A DNA stretch of 64,000 nt. Origin: Clostridium sp. BJN0013. GTDB taxonomy: Bacteria; Bacillota; Clostridia; Clostridiales; Clostridiaceae. Shown one piece after another: positions 54,661 through 63,675 of the stretch (position 1 is the stretch's first letter; every line of letters starts with the position of its first letter). The stretch is taken from NCBI RefSeq assembly GCF_040939125.1, contig NZ_CP162495.1:2914001-2978000 (forward strand), in the 5' to 3' direction. The translations under genes and the position numbers were made by a program. The notes beneath the pieces are model-generated. The model had not been told where the DNA came from and ran no database searches. It saw nothing but the letters and a program-made list of their open reading frames with translations.

Positions 54661-55680
54661 TTAGTTGCTTAATAAATCCAATATCTCTTTATTTATCACT
54701 TCTGAATGTCCCCAATGAACGGCATGTCCTGCTCCTTTCACAATAATTTGCTTGCTATCTGCAGACCACTTTTTCAAATTACGTTGATTTTTTCCAGCTT
54801 CTTTATAACTATTTGTTTCTTCAGATGTGATTATTCTGAGAGGTATATCTTTTATATAGCCATTTGAGGCTACTTTACTAGCGTTTACCTCTTTATTCTT
54901 AGCTTCATTAACTTGATTCCTATTATTAAAGGTTTTTAGGAACATAGCAGCATCAAGCTTTTTAAAATTTTCTGGAGCAAATTGAAAATTATTTCTTGCA
55001 GTAACCAATACAGTTGAAGAATAAAAATTTGGTATTAAATTTAATAGTAATCTAGCTATGCCACTTTTATTAAATAAATAAATTGAATTATTAAATATTG
55101 ATGTACGCAGAGTAACGAGTACTGATGGTTTTTCCGCATTTGAATACATATCAGGATTTGATCCATTTATCAAAACAACGCCCTTAACTTCATTTTTATA
55201 TAATTGAGCAAATCTTATAACTTCAAGTGACCCTATGGAGTGTCCAACAAGTATATACGGAGCTCTTTCACCCGATTTTTTAAGCAACTCATGCATTTCC
55301 TTTGCTATAATATCAATATCTCTAGGAGTATTTGCCTCCTCACTCCATCCATATCCTGGTCTATCATACACGGCTATTCTTGTATGTTTTGATATTTCAC
55401 TATATAGTGGATAAAAATCAACATATGGGCATGGTATTTTCCACCCTGATGCAAAAACTACTGTTGTATTACCTTTTCCTTCTGCAAAAATATGCATATT
55501 ATGTCCATTTACATTTATAATTTTTCCTGGTGGTGGAAACCGACTACTATCCAAAAGTTCTCCGATTTGTTCATACACAATTCCAAGTATTAATACTAAT
55601 AATATGCATATTAATATCTTGATTTTTCGTTTTAGAGTTTTCCTTTTGACCACTCCATTGTCCTTTATCTGTGATTTCAT
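54661..55680 (-). CDS. Membrane-anchored alpha/beta hydrolase, paralogue 2
   Basis: About 339 residues with the same layout as paralogue 1: basic tail, membrane helix (about 18-38), VYDRPGYGWSE, nucleophile Ser in LVGHSIGSLEV and catalytic His in GAGHAVHWGHS. Start at 55680 with AAGGAG 7 nt upstream; the longer frame has no SD. The pair arose by duplication, but each has its own upstream region. Confidence 0.85.
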   Translation of the reverse strand: MKSQIKDNGVVKRKTLKRKIKILICILLVLILGIVYEQIGELLDSSRFPPPGKIINVNGHNMHIFAEGKGNTTVVFASGWKIPCPYVDFYPLYSEISKHTRIAVYDRPGYGWSEEANTPRDIDIIAKEMHELLKKSGERAPYILVGHSIGSLEVIRFAQLYKNEVKGVVLINGSNPDMYSNAEKPSVLVTLRTSIFNNSIYLFNKSGIARLLLNLIPNFYSSTVLVTARNNFQFAPENFKKLDAAMFLKTFNNRNQVNEAKNKEVNASKVASNGYIKDIPLRIITSEETNSYKEAGKNQRNLKKWSADSKQIIVKGAGHAVHWGHSEVINKEILDLLSN

Positions 55681-56161
55681 ATTTATTCTCCTTAAAATCA
55701 TACTAAACTCTTTATAGTTACTGCCATCAAATGACACTACATATTTTTATTTCATAATAAGCTCATTTTTATGTTACTAATTATGATGGATTAAGCTGCT
55801 ATCTGATGACACAATCAAGTTTCTCCTTCAAACTGATAAGAACAACCCTCAAAGGAAACAAATGATAGGTTGCAATCTATATTATTAACATAATCCATTG
55901 TTATTGAAACATTTAAAATTAATTATTAAACAAACAATTATTCCAACTGACAAGTAAAATCCATAAGTGCTATTTAAGTTTAATGTTCTAAATATCATGA
56001 CACTGATCTCATAATTGAAATGTCCTTTTATTGCAACAACTGTGAGAATGATTGCATGTTTCCCAAATACTAACCAAATGTAAAACCATAAGCATCGTAC
56101 TCCCTACTATGAGACTTTTATTAAAATTCAGAATGTGCATCTCCTAAATTATTAATACCTT
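55681..56161. other. Intergenic region between divergent hydrolase and PadR genes
   Basis: About 480 bp, no gene. The PadR-type operator palindrome follows at 56162. Confidence 0.5.
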
Positions 56162-56195
56162 GAGTATCTATGTGTTAAATTATACATAGATACTC
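56162..56195 (+). promoter_or_regulatory. Palindromic operator candidate for PadR
   Basis: GAGTATCTATGT and ACATAGATACTC form a perfect 12-bp inverted repeat with a 10-nt centre. TACATAGATA recurs at 56302-56311, closer to the PadR start. The ATGT...ACAT halves resemble known PadR sites, so autoregulation is likely. Confidence 0.6.
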
Positions 56196-56355
56196 GAGGT
56201 ATGTCAATAAAATTTAAACTTAGTTAGAAAATTCCCTAAGCAGGGATAATAAAAATTTATATAATCTATCTTGTATTAAGTAGAAAATAAGTATATATTT
56301 ATACATAGATATCCGATATATATTAAACCTATATATCCCAATTGGAGGTGATAAA

Positions 56356-56697
56356 ATGACAGTCAATAAAGAATTGATGAAAGGAAGCACAGTGATTTTA
56401 ATTTTAACACTTTTAGATCATAAGCCTATGTATGGCTACGAGATGATAAAGGAGATAGAAATAAAGTCAGATGGTGTATTCACTTTCAAGGAAGGAACTT
56501 TATATCCTATACTTCATTCTTTAGAAAGAGATGGAATGGTAGAATGCCATTGGACGAAAACTGAGGATGGAAGAAAAAGAAAGTATTACAGAATCACTAA
56601 ATCTGGAAGAGAGCATATGAAAGAAAAGCAAGAAGAATGGAAGGTATTCCGTTCAGCTGTAGATAAAGTTATCTGGGAGGGAATTGTATGGGGATAA
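56356..56697 (+). CDS. PadR-family transcriptional regulator
   Basis: 113 residues; PadR winged helix with DHKPMYGYEMIKEIE, FKEGTLYPILHSLERDGMV and RKRKYYRITKSGRE. Its stop overlaps the next gene by 10 nt, a common arrangement in which PadR controls a HAAS-domain membrane protein. GGAGG precedes the ATG. Confidence 0.93.
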   Translation: MTVNKELMKGSTVILILTLLDHKPMYGYEMIKEIEIKSDGVFTFKEGTLYPILHSLERDGMVECHWTKTEDGRKRKYYRITKSGREHMKEKQEEWKVFRSAVDKVIWEGIVWG

Positions 56698-57995
56698 GAG
56701 ATTCTAAAATAGATGATTATATCAATAAAATTTGCAGTCATGTCAGATGTAAACAGGCCCATAATGAAATAAGGGAGGAACTATTAGATCATTTCCAAGA
56801 AAAAATTAAAGACATGATAGCAGATGGTATGGAAGAGAAAGAAGCAATAGAAAAATCCATTTTACAAATGGGGGATGCTGAAGTCATAGGAAAGCAATTG
56901 AATGAAAGTCATAAAGTAGCTCAAGAAGTATGGATTATACTTTTGACAATTTTACTATCACTTGTAGGGATGCTTACTATTTATTTCATTGCAACTAAAA
57001 ATATATCCTCAAGCACGAGTATTTTTTATAAAAATATAATATTTAATATGTTGGGATATTGTATAATGGTAGTATTATATTTTTTCAACTATAGCGTGAT
57101 AGAGCGATATACTAAGATTATTTATATTGCAATAACATTAACATTAATTCTTCAATTAGTCATAGGGTCTACTGTAAACGGCACCAAGAAATGGATTAAC
57201 TTAGGAGTCTTTAGAATGGATATTACAGAATTGAGTCTATTTTTATACGCCATTGCCCTTTCTAAAATATTAGAGAAGTTAGATTGGAATAATATAAAAC
57301 AGGCTATCTATGGATTTATAATGGTCTTTCTGCCATTAGTATTGTATATACTTTTAGGGACAATGATATGTTCCATAACTTACTTGGCATTATTTTTAGC
57401 TTTAATGATTTTAGTAAAATCAAAATTAAAACATATTCTAACTATTATTGGTATGGTTTTGGTAAGCAGTGTTTATTTTATTGTTTTAGAGTCATATCCA
57501 GTAAGAAGATCAATAGCCATTTTATTTCCAAATAAGGATATAATTGGAGCGGGATATTTTAATTTTCAAATAGGGAGACTTTTGAAAATAGCAGGCCTTT
57601 ATGGACAGGGATTTACTTTTCCTACTAAAATTCTTCCAGAAGTTCAAAATGATTTCGTGCTTACATATATAGTTTATACCTTTGGATGGATAAGTGGAAT
57701 TACTGTTATAGGATTTGCTTTTATATTTATAATACGTATGTTTTTAGCTTCAAAAAAAGTTAAGGATAGCTTTGGATGTCTCATTATACAAGGGTTTATG
57801 TGTATTTTTTTAGTAAAATTCACATGGAATGTACTTATAATATTAGGCTTTTTACCTATTATGGGAGTAAGTTTTCCATTCATAAGTTTTGGAGGAACAG
57901 CATCAATAACGCAAATGGCAGCAGTTGGGCTTATACTAAGCATTTATAAGAGAAAAAACTTACGTAATATCTCAGTGAACAGCATAAAAAGTTAG
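56688..57995 (+). CDS. HAAS-domain/FtsW-RodA-SpoVE-family membrane protein
   Basis: 435 residues. Residues 1-75 are a cytosolic HAAS-type prefix (IDDYINKICSHV, EEKEAIEKSILQMGDAEVIG), found beside PadR regulators. The rest has about ten helices of the SEDS family (FtsW/RodA), with GSTVNGTKKWINLGVF and a C-terminal GVSFPFISFGGTASITQM. SEDS proteins polymerise peptidoglycan. This regulated, HAAS-linked version is an accessory member, not the cell-division copy; its trigger is unknown. Confidence 0.88.
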   Translation: MGIRDSKIDDYINKICSHVRCKQAHNEIREELLDHFQEKIKDMIADGMEEKEAIEKSILQMGDAEVIGKQLNESHKVAQEVWIILLTILLSLVGMLTIYFIATKNISSSTSIFYKNIIFNMLGYCIMVVLYFFNYSVIERYTKIIYIAITLTLILQLVIGSTVNGTKKWINLGVFRMDITELSLFLYAIALSKILEKLDWNNIKQAIYGFIMVFLPLVLYILLGTMICSITYLALFLALMILVKSKLKHILTIIGMVLVSSVYFIVLESYPVRRSIAILFPNKDIIGAGYFNFQIGRLLKIAGLYGQGFTFPTKILPEVQNDFVLTYIVYTFGWISGITVIGFAFIFIIRMFLASKKVKDSFGCLIIQGFMCIFLVKFTWNVLIILGFLPIMGVSFPFISFGGTASITQMAAVGLILSIYKRKNLRNISVNSIKS

Positions 57996-58031
57996 AACTT
58001 TTATTACTAAATTATTTACTTATTTTTAATT

Positions 58032-58078
58032 AAAACTCCTTTGTACTACTTTAGAGGGATGTAATGCAAGGGAGTTTT
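58032..58078 (+). terminator. Terminator after the FtsW-like gene
   Basis: AAAACTCCTTTG and CAAGGGAGTTTT form a 12-bp stem (one wobble) followed by GATTGAT. Confidence 0.7.
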
Positions 58079-58290
58079 GATTGATAGAGAAATTTATAAA
58101 ATATGTATACTATATCGTATTTTCAAAAAATAGTAATAAAAACATTTTGAATTGAATTTATATTCACATAAGGTTTAAATACTTATTACTTACCGAAAAT
58201 TTACTTTAAACACTAAGAAGTAGATAAAATTTTTAAGTCTAAGGACTGCGGCTAATAAAATTAGCGTTAACTTCTAAGCTATATATAGGT

Positions 58291-58464
58291 ATGAAAAAAG
58301 TTAACTATATAGATTTTAAAGAAATCTCGGAAGTTGATGGAAGTTTAATACAAGAAATTAAGCAAGGCAAGAGTGGGGCAAGTATTAAATTGTATGATAA
58401 GCAGAAAGCATTGGATACCCTTGCTAAATATGAAAATAATTATAGGTTCTCTATGACTCATTAG
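58291..58464 (+). pseudogene. Phage terminase small-subunit C-terminal remnant
   Basis: Reads ATG-initiated VNYIDFKEISEVDGSLIQEI then KQGKSGASIKLYDKQKALDT, matching the end of phage small terminases (KxGKxGxSIKLxDKxKAL). About codon 50 it runs into unrelated sequence shared with a transposase fragment on the other strand. A prophage leftover. Confidence 0.6.
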
Positions 58465-58665
58465 GATTACCTCCGGTTTAACTCTATTGTTACTAAAGAA
58501 TCTATATGTTGCCTGTGTTCCTGCATAGCTTTTACATGTATGAGGTATTGAACTTTCGGGGTTTTCGTAGAAACAATTAGCTATTTTGATTAACCTCTTA
58601 TTTAGTCTATTATCTGCAAAAGGTGCATCATTAAATTCCTCTAGTATCCAATCATTAGTATGCAT
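58445..58665 (-). pseudogene. Tn5/IS4-type transposase, N-terminal fragment
   Basis: MHTNDWILEEFNDAPFADNR then LNKRLIKIANCFYENPESSI and TYRFFSNNRV: the DNA-binding N-terminal domain of Tn5-like transposases, with GGGGG before the ATG. After about residue 73 the sequence is replaced by the terminase remnant, so the catalytic domain is gone. Confidence 0.75.
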
Positions 58666-58789
58666 ATAAACCCCCTAAACTATTCAATCCTATATGCATA
58701 TTAATATATTTATTTATGAATGTTCAAATGTATGTTTTGTCTCTGTATACGTTACTTATCAATTAATTCCCAAACTTATGTGTAATGTA

Positions 58790-58839
58790 TAGCTTTAAAG
58801 AAGATGGGAGTATTAGCACTGGTAGCGTTCGGATAAATT
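58790..58839 (+). repeat. Dispersed structured repeat, partial copy J
   Basis: Only the last 50 nt (from AAGAAGATGGGAGTATTAGC to GCGTTCGGATAAA) are present, next to the transposase fragment. The rest of 58666-59117 is AT-rich apart from the terminator-like hairpin below. Confidence 0.75.
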
Positions 58840-58844
58840 AAAAA

Positions 58845-58874
58845 GGCTAGTTTTATTATAAAGTAAAACTAGCC
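58845..58874. terminator. Hairpin GGCTAGTTTTA/TAAAACTAGCC with CCTCTGGTATCTC tail
   Basis: A strong 11-bp stem; the flank AGAGATACCAGAGGC (reverse strand) resembles the short repeats at 43004 and 43608 and a piece at 42885, so it may belong to a small repeat family. Confidence 0.55.
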
Positions 58875-59117
58875 TCTGGTATCTCTAGTGAACTAACTAA
58901 TATTTTTGACATAATTTAAATTAATCTTACACTTTCTATATATTAGATTCATAATTAACCTAATAGCATAAAAAATGTAAAATCAGATGTACTTATTGTC
59001 AAATATACCACTTTTTATTACTATACTACTTGAAAAATTTTTTGTCAATATAATAATTATATAAATTTAAATTTATGTAAAAAATCACAACCTACATAGA
59101 AAATTTTTAAGCTAAAA

Positions 59118-61094
59118 CTAAACTTTAAACTTTTGAATAATTTCATCAAGCTTTTGTGCCAAATGAGATTGTTCTTCTGCAGTTTTACTAACTTGTACAA
59201 TACCTTGAGTTACATAATTTATAGAACTCCTAATTTCATTAGTACTTTCCGATGATTTTTGTGCAATTTCAGAAACACCATTTATAACATTAGTTATTTC
59301 ATCTACTGTAACTTTTATTTCCTCTGTCATCGAGGCTAAATCTTTAGAAATATTATAAGTGATTTCAGAATCTTTAAAGTATTGATCTCCTGTATTTGAA
59401 TAATTATCTAATTGTATATTCACATTTTTATCAATAAATTTTAATAATTCATTACTCGCATTTGAGAGATTCTTAAAAACTTCTTGAACTTTTATTACGG
59501 TATTTTGTATAGTAGAAACTATTTCAGAAGATTGTTCTGCTAGAACTTTTACTTCTTGTGCAACTACACCAAATCCTCTGCCCTGTTCTCCTGCTCTTGC
59601 AGCTTCAATGGATGCATTTAAAGCTAGTAAATTGGTTTGTTCTGCAATACTTGATATCATATCTGCCATTTCCTTTATTTCTACAACCACTTTTCCATCA
59701 CCAATGGCTTTTAATATTCTTGTTTCTTGCTCTTTATAAATATTTCTACACTCCTCTATTGCACTTTTAACATTCTCTTCTATGGAAAGTGCCCTTGTTT
59801 TAGCCTCATTTGCATTTTTATTTCCATTTTCAGTTTTATTTGATAATTCATTTACATTTGCATCTATTTCCTCTATAGATGCAGTTACCTCTTCCGTAGA
59901 TGATGTAACTTCCTGAGAACAAGCTACCATGTCATTTATTGAACCATCTATAATCTTAAATTTTAATGTTATTTCTTCCACCGAATTAGAAAGCTCTTCA
60001 CTGGAAGAAGCTATATCCCTAGAATTATCCATTATGGTCTTTATCAGTTCTTTAACACTTTTTTGTGCAGTGTTAAGCAATTGAGCGGTTTGTCCAAATT
60101 CATCCCGCCTTCTTAGTTGTATAGGAGTACTAAAATCACAGACAGAAAGACGTTTTGCAAATGCCTGTATTCTCGAAAGAGGTTTAGTTACATATTTTGC
60201 AATAACTATTCCACATATAATAACTACTGCGATTATAATAACTAAAACTATTGAAATCGTCATTATAATTGAATTCAGCTCTCCTATATAATCACTTTCC
60301 GGAAGAACCGCTATGGATATCCACCCTGTTTCTTTAGATTGGTTGAATCCCACTATATTTAAAAGTTTTCCATCATTATATTGTAAATCTCCACTTTTTT
60401 TATCTAAAATTATTTGTGCAGATGGAATTTCTTTTTTTATATTGGTCATTAATTTATTCTTATCCTTATGTGCAATAATTGTACCATCAGACAAAGCTAA
60501 TATGGAATACCCTGTTTCCCCAACTTTAGTAGATGCTATTTTATTACATAAAGTAGATATATCAATATCTATACCTACCACCGTTGTCTTTCCATTACTA
60601 GATTGTACTTTTTTTGCAGCAGTTATAACAATTTTACCTGTGACAGCATCTTTATAAGGTTTAGTTATAAATACCTTATCTGGAAAGGCTATGGCCTGTT
60701 TGTACCAATCTCTAGTGGTGGGATCATATCCAGCAGGTAATTCAGTTAAGGGGTATATTGTAAAGTTTTTTGTTTCATCTCCTACATATGACTGCATTAT
60801 ATCTTTATTGCTATCAGTTATACTTCTAAGTTCATTAATCATGCCATCTTCATTACTATTAATTATAGTCTCATTAATGGCCAAGGCTTGTATTGAATTT
60901 TTTATTGAATTGACATGTAAGTCTATAAATGAGGATTTTTCATTGGATATTTCCATAGTAAGCTGACTTGTTTTATTATATGCCAGCTTTGATGCCATAT
61001 GAAAACTCGTAATAGATATTAATAAAAGCGGTATACAGACAATTAATATTAATATAATAATAAGCTTGTACTCTAATGATATTTTTTTAGACAT
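59118..61094 (-). CDS. Methyl-accepting chemotaxis protein with dCache sensor
   Basis: 658 residues: membrane helix 1 (about 10-32), extracellular dCache-type sensor (about 35-275, with RDWYKQAI and GIDIDISTL), helix 2 (about 280-302), HAMP (about 303-356) and signalling domain with the hairpin tip [20 protein letters not shown]. dCache domains usually bind amino acids or other small organics. The ligand is not predictable. No che gene nearby. GGAGG lies 13 nt before the ATG. Confidence 0.92.
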   Translation of the reverse strand: MSKKISLEYKLIIILILIVCIPLLLISITSFHMASKLAYNKTSQLTMEISNEKSSFIDLHVNSIKNSIQALAINETIINSNEDGMINELRSITDSNKDIMQSYVGDETKNFTIYPLTELPAGYDPTTRDWYKQAIAFPDKVFITKPYKDAVTGKIVITAAKKVQSSNGKTTVVGIDIDISTLCNKIASTKVGETGYSILALSDGTIIAHKDKNKLMTNIKKEIPSAQIILDKKSGDLQYNDGKLLNIVGFNQSKETGWISIAVLPESDYIGELNSIIMTISIVLVIIIAVVIICGIVIAKYVTKPLSRIQAFAKRLSVCDFSTPIQLRRRDEFGQTAQLLNTAQKSVKELIKTIMDNSRDIASSSEELSNSVEEITLKFKIIDGSINDMVACSQEVTSSTEEVTASIEEIDANVNELSNKTENGNKNANEAKTRALSIEENVKSAIEECRNIYKEQETRILKAIGDGKVVVEIKEMADMISSIAEQTNLLALNASIEAARAGEQGRGFGVVAQEVKVLAEQSSEIVSTIQNTVIKVQEVFKNLSNASNELLKFIDKNVNIQLDNYSNTGDQYFKDSEITYNISKDLASMTEEIKVTVDEITNVINGVSEIAQKSSESTNEIRSSINYVTQGIVQVSKTAEEQSHLAQKLDEIIQKFKV

Positions 61095-61236
61095 ATACTA
61101 TATTTGACCTCCTTCTTTACATTTATATCTTTATAATTTTTGTTTATTTTTAGATACCCCATTCTTAAATTACATTATCATATGTTACCATATATGTTTT
61201 TTTAGATCTATAAATATGCATAATTCAACACAAAAT

Positions 61237-61390
61237 TTTTATCCAAAAGGGGCGATTAGCTAGCACTTCATCTTCTTCAAAGTGGGGAGATGAGCACTGC
61301 TGCGCCCCTAGATAAATTCTTCTAGGGGTTCAGATAGAAAAAAGTATTCCTTATGAGGAAACTCCACCTGAACCTAAGAATCATTTGATT
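61237..61390 (-). repeat. Dispersed structured repeat, copy K
   Basis: Reversed copy. Begins (sense) AATCAAATGATTCTTAGG, ends CCTTTTGGATAAA. Both stems are present. Upstream of the chemoreceptor gene. Confidence 0.85.
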
Positions 61391-61441
61391 TATTCCGAAA
61401 AATAAAACCACCACTTAGCTAAATGACACTAAATGGTGGCT

Positions 61442-61747
61442 AAAATCCTAGCTCACATAAAAAACTCGGTTCTACTTGAATTTTTATCACCTTTCTTTTT
61501 CGGTTACTCTTTTAGTAATATTAAGCACTTCATAAAAAATTATAGTAATTTAAATATTATAAATCGGATGTCTCATAGGAACACATTCTACTAATAATTA
61601 ATCTCTAACAGACTAACACTTGCATACAACAGTAACTTTTGTAAATATAAAATTCTACTTACAAATAAACTAATTGTATTTCTTACCCTAACTATCTTTT
61701 AAAGTATTTAACAATTCAACTTACATTAAATTATGAGCTAGGATTTT
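61442..61747. repeat. Intergenic segment bounded by a 14-bp perfect inverted repeat
   Basis: AAAATCCTAGCTCA (61442-61455) and TGAGCTAGGATTTT (61734-61747) enclose about 280 bp with no gene. Just left of it a separate hairpin, CCACCACTTAG/CTAAATGGTGG, is seen at 61411-61438. Might be a small non-autonomous element; no target duplication was confirmed. Confidence 0.4.
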
Positions 61748-61847
61748 CAAGAAGAACTTTTTACTTTCTCCTTAGCTATATTATATCTTAAAGATCTCAA
61801 TAAGTCAACTGAATATTAAAAAAATTAATAGAAATAGTAGTATGCAA

Positions 61848-62864
61848 TTATATTTCGAAATTAATAGAATTTTTTAAATATATAGCTTTCTTTAAATCAC
61901 CTATATACTTTTCTCTGTTAAAATACAAACTTTCTGCATCTTTTAAAGAAATTTCTCTAAATATAATTTTTTCACCGGGTTTCATTCTTACAATTTTCCC
62001 AATATCTACAGAAGCTATTTCTCCAATTTTAGGATATCCTCCTGTAGTCTGTCTGTCCGCTAATAGTATAATTGGATTGCCATCTAAAGGAATTTGTACT
62101 GTGCCAAAAGAAACTGCTTCAGAAATCATGTCAAAAGTTTTTCTCAATTTCAATGTAGGCCCTAACAGCCTGTATCCCATTCTATCGGACTGATGGGAAA
62201 TTTTAAAAGGATCGTGAAAAAATCTCTTTAAGCTCCCTTCAGTAAAATCTTTAAAATTCCTTCCTCTAACAATTCTTATAAAACTATGTGCGGAATTTTC
62301 CTCCTTATATCCTCTTACATACCAATTGACTGTAGTAAATATTTGTGATGCGGATTTTTTCCACAACGTATTTATAATATTAACTGACTGTACTTCTGGA
62401 GGATTGAGATTAATTCTATCACCTTCTTTCAAAGCTCTACCACTATAACCCCCTATTTTGGCCTTAATATATGTACTTTTACTTCCCATAATTTCTGGTA
62501 CATCAAATCCTCCTGCAACACATAAATAGCCATAACAGCCTAATCTACAATTACTAAATTTTAATATAGCATCTCTATTTAAATATACAGGTCTCCACAT
62601 AGGTACAGTTTTTTCATCTATGGTTGGTAAAAAATCCCCTCCTGTTATGGAAAAAAGAGTGCCTTTTGGCATACTTAAATAAGGTCCAATTAGCGTAATT
62701 TCCAGTGCTCCTTCTCCTTCCTTATTGCCAATTAAAATATTTCCTACACGCAATGCATAGGTATCCATGGCACCACCCACTATAACTCCATACTTTTGAT
62801 ATCCAACCCTTCCTAAATCTTGAATGGTTGTAAGAAATCCTGATTTTAAAACACTTATGTTCAC
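61848..62864 (-). CDS. pxpC: 5-oxoprolinase subunit PxpC (KipA family)
   Basis: 338 residues, biotin-dependent carboxyltransferase-like fold: TTIQDLGRVGYQKYGV, quoted as TTIQDLGRVGYQ, GGAMDTYALRVGN, and ILLADRQTTGGYPKIGEIAS. With PxpA and PxpB it hydrolyses 5-oxoproline (pyroglutamate) to glutamate using ATP. Overlaps pxpB by 4 nt; last gene of the operon. Confidence 0.92.
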   Translation of the reverse strand: MNISVLKSGFLTTIQDLGRVGYQKYGVIVGGAMDTYALRVGNILIGNKEGEGALEITLIGPYLSMPKGTLFSITGGDFLPTIDEKTVPMWRPVYLNRDAILKFSNCRLGCYGYLCVAGGFDVPEIMGSKSTYIKAKIGGYSGRALKEGDRINLNPPEVQSVNIINTLWKKSASQIFTTVNWYVRGYKEENSAHSFIRIVRGRNFKDFTEGSLKRFFHDPFKISHQSDRMGYRLLGPTLKLRKTFDMISEAVSFGTVQIPLDGNPIILLADRQTTGGYPKIGEIASVDIGKIVRMKPGEKIIFREISLKDAESLYFNREKYIGDLKKAIYLKNSINFEI

Positions 62865-63610
62865 TTCTCACTCTCCCTATATTTATCATATTCATCAGGA
62901 GAAATAGGATAAAATCTCACCACATCACCTGAACGTAGAATACTGGGCGGACATTTAGAAGGAGAAAACAATACTTTCGGTGTATTTCCAATAATTCGCC
63001 ATCCTCCTGGAGTACTAATTGGATAAACACCTGTTTGCATTCCTGCAATTCCAACAGAACCTTTTGAAACTGATTTACGGGGTGACTTACACCTTGGAGC
63101 AGCTATTTCCTTAGACATTCCTCCCAGATAAGGAAACCCAGGGGCAAATCCAATCATATATACAATATAATCATTATTAGAATGAAGTTCTATTACCCTA
63201 TCTACAGAAATTTTATTATATTCAGCAACATAGTGGAGATCTGGTCCAAATTTTCCCCCATAACATACAGGAATTTTCACAATCCTCACTTTTTCATCTA
63301 TATTTTCATTTATACATACATTAAAATTAGCAAGCATATCATTAATCAACAAAGAAACTATTTCATAGGAAGATTTTCTTCTTCCTTTATTGACTTCTCT
63401 AACTCTTACTTTCATTATATCGTAAAATATAGTAACCGTTGAAAAAGCAGGCACATATTCTATCATTCCTTTAAAAGGATGTTTATCAAGGTATTTTCCA
63501 AACATTCTAACTGTTTTGTGAATGTCTTTATTAATCTCCTTTCCAAACTCTATTAAAATTGCAGACTCACCCATAGGGAAAATATTCCACTTAAACTTAT
63601 AATGAACCAT
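62861..63610 (-). CDS. pxpB: 5-oxoprolinase subunit PxpB (KipI family)
   Basis: 249 residues. Cyclophilin-like KipI fold: PMGESAILIEFG at the start, YMIGFAPGFPYLGGM, RKSVSKGSVGIAGMQTGVYP, and TPGGWRIIGNTP. Partner of PxpC. A homologue in Bacillus inhibits KinA, but the pxpA-B-C order here supports the metabolic role. GGAAG-type SD before ATG. Confidence 0.92.
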   Translation of the reverse strand: MVHYKFKWNIFPMGESAILIEFGKEINKDIHKTVRMFGKYLDKHPFKGMIEYVPAFSTVTIFYDIMKVRVREVNKGRRKSSYEIVSLLINDMLANFNVCINENIDEKVRIVKIPVCYGGKFGPDLHYVAEYNKISVDRVIELHSNNDYIVYMIGFAPGFPYLGGMSKEIAAPRCKSPRKSVSKGSVGIAGMQTGVYPISTPGGWRIIGNTPKVLFSPSKCPPSILRSGDVVRFYPISPDEYDKYRESEK

Positions 63611-63675
63611 AAAAATTTCTTCCTATAATAATTTTTATAAATTTATACACATAATCACCCTAACTTAAATTATTT

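Noticed and set aside
58345-58444. Extending the Tn5-like fragment to the full open frame
   Set aside because: This stretch codes convincingly on the opposite strand for the terminase remnant, so the frame overlap is accidental.
701-61390. Reading the dispersed repeats as a riboswitch, tRNA or T-box
   Set aside because: They occur in both orientations relative to genes, also behind and inside broken genes, and lack tRNA or T-box core motifs.
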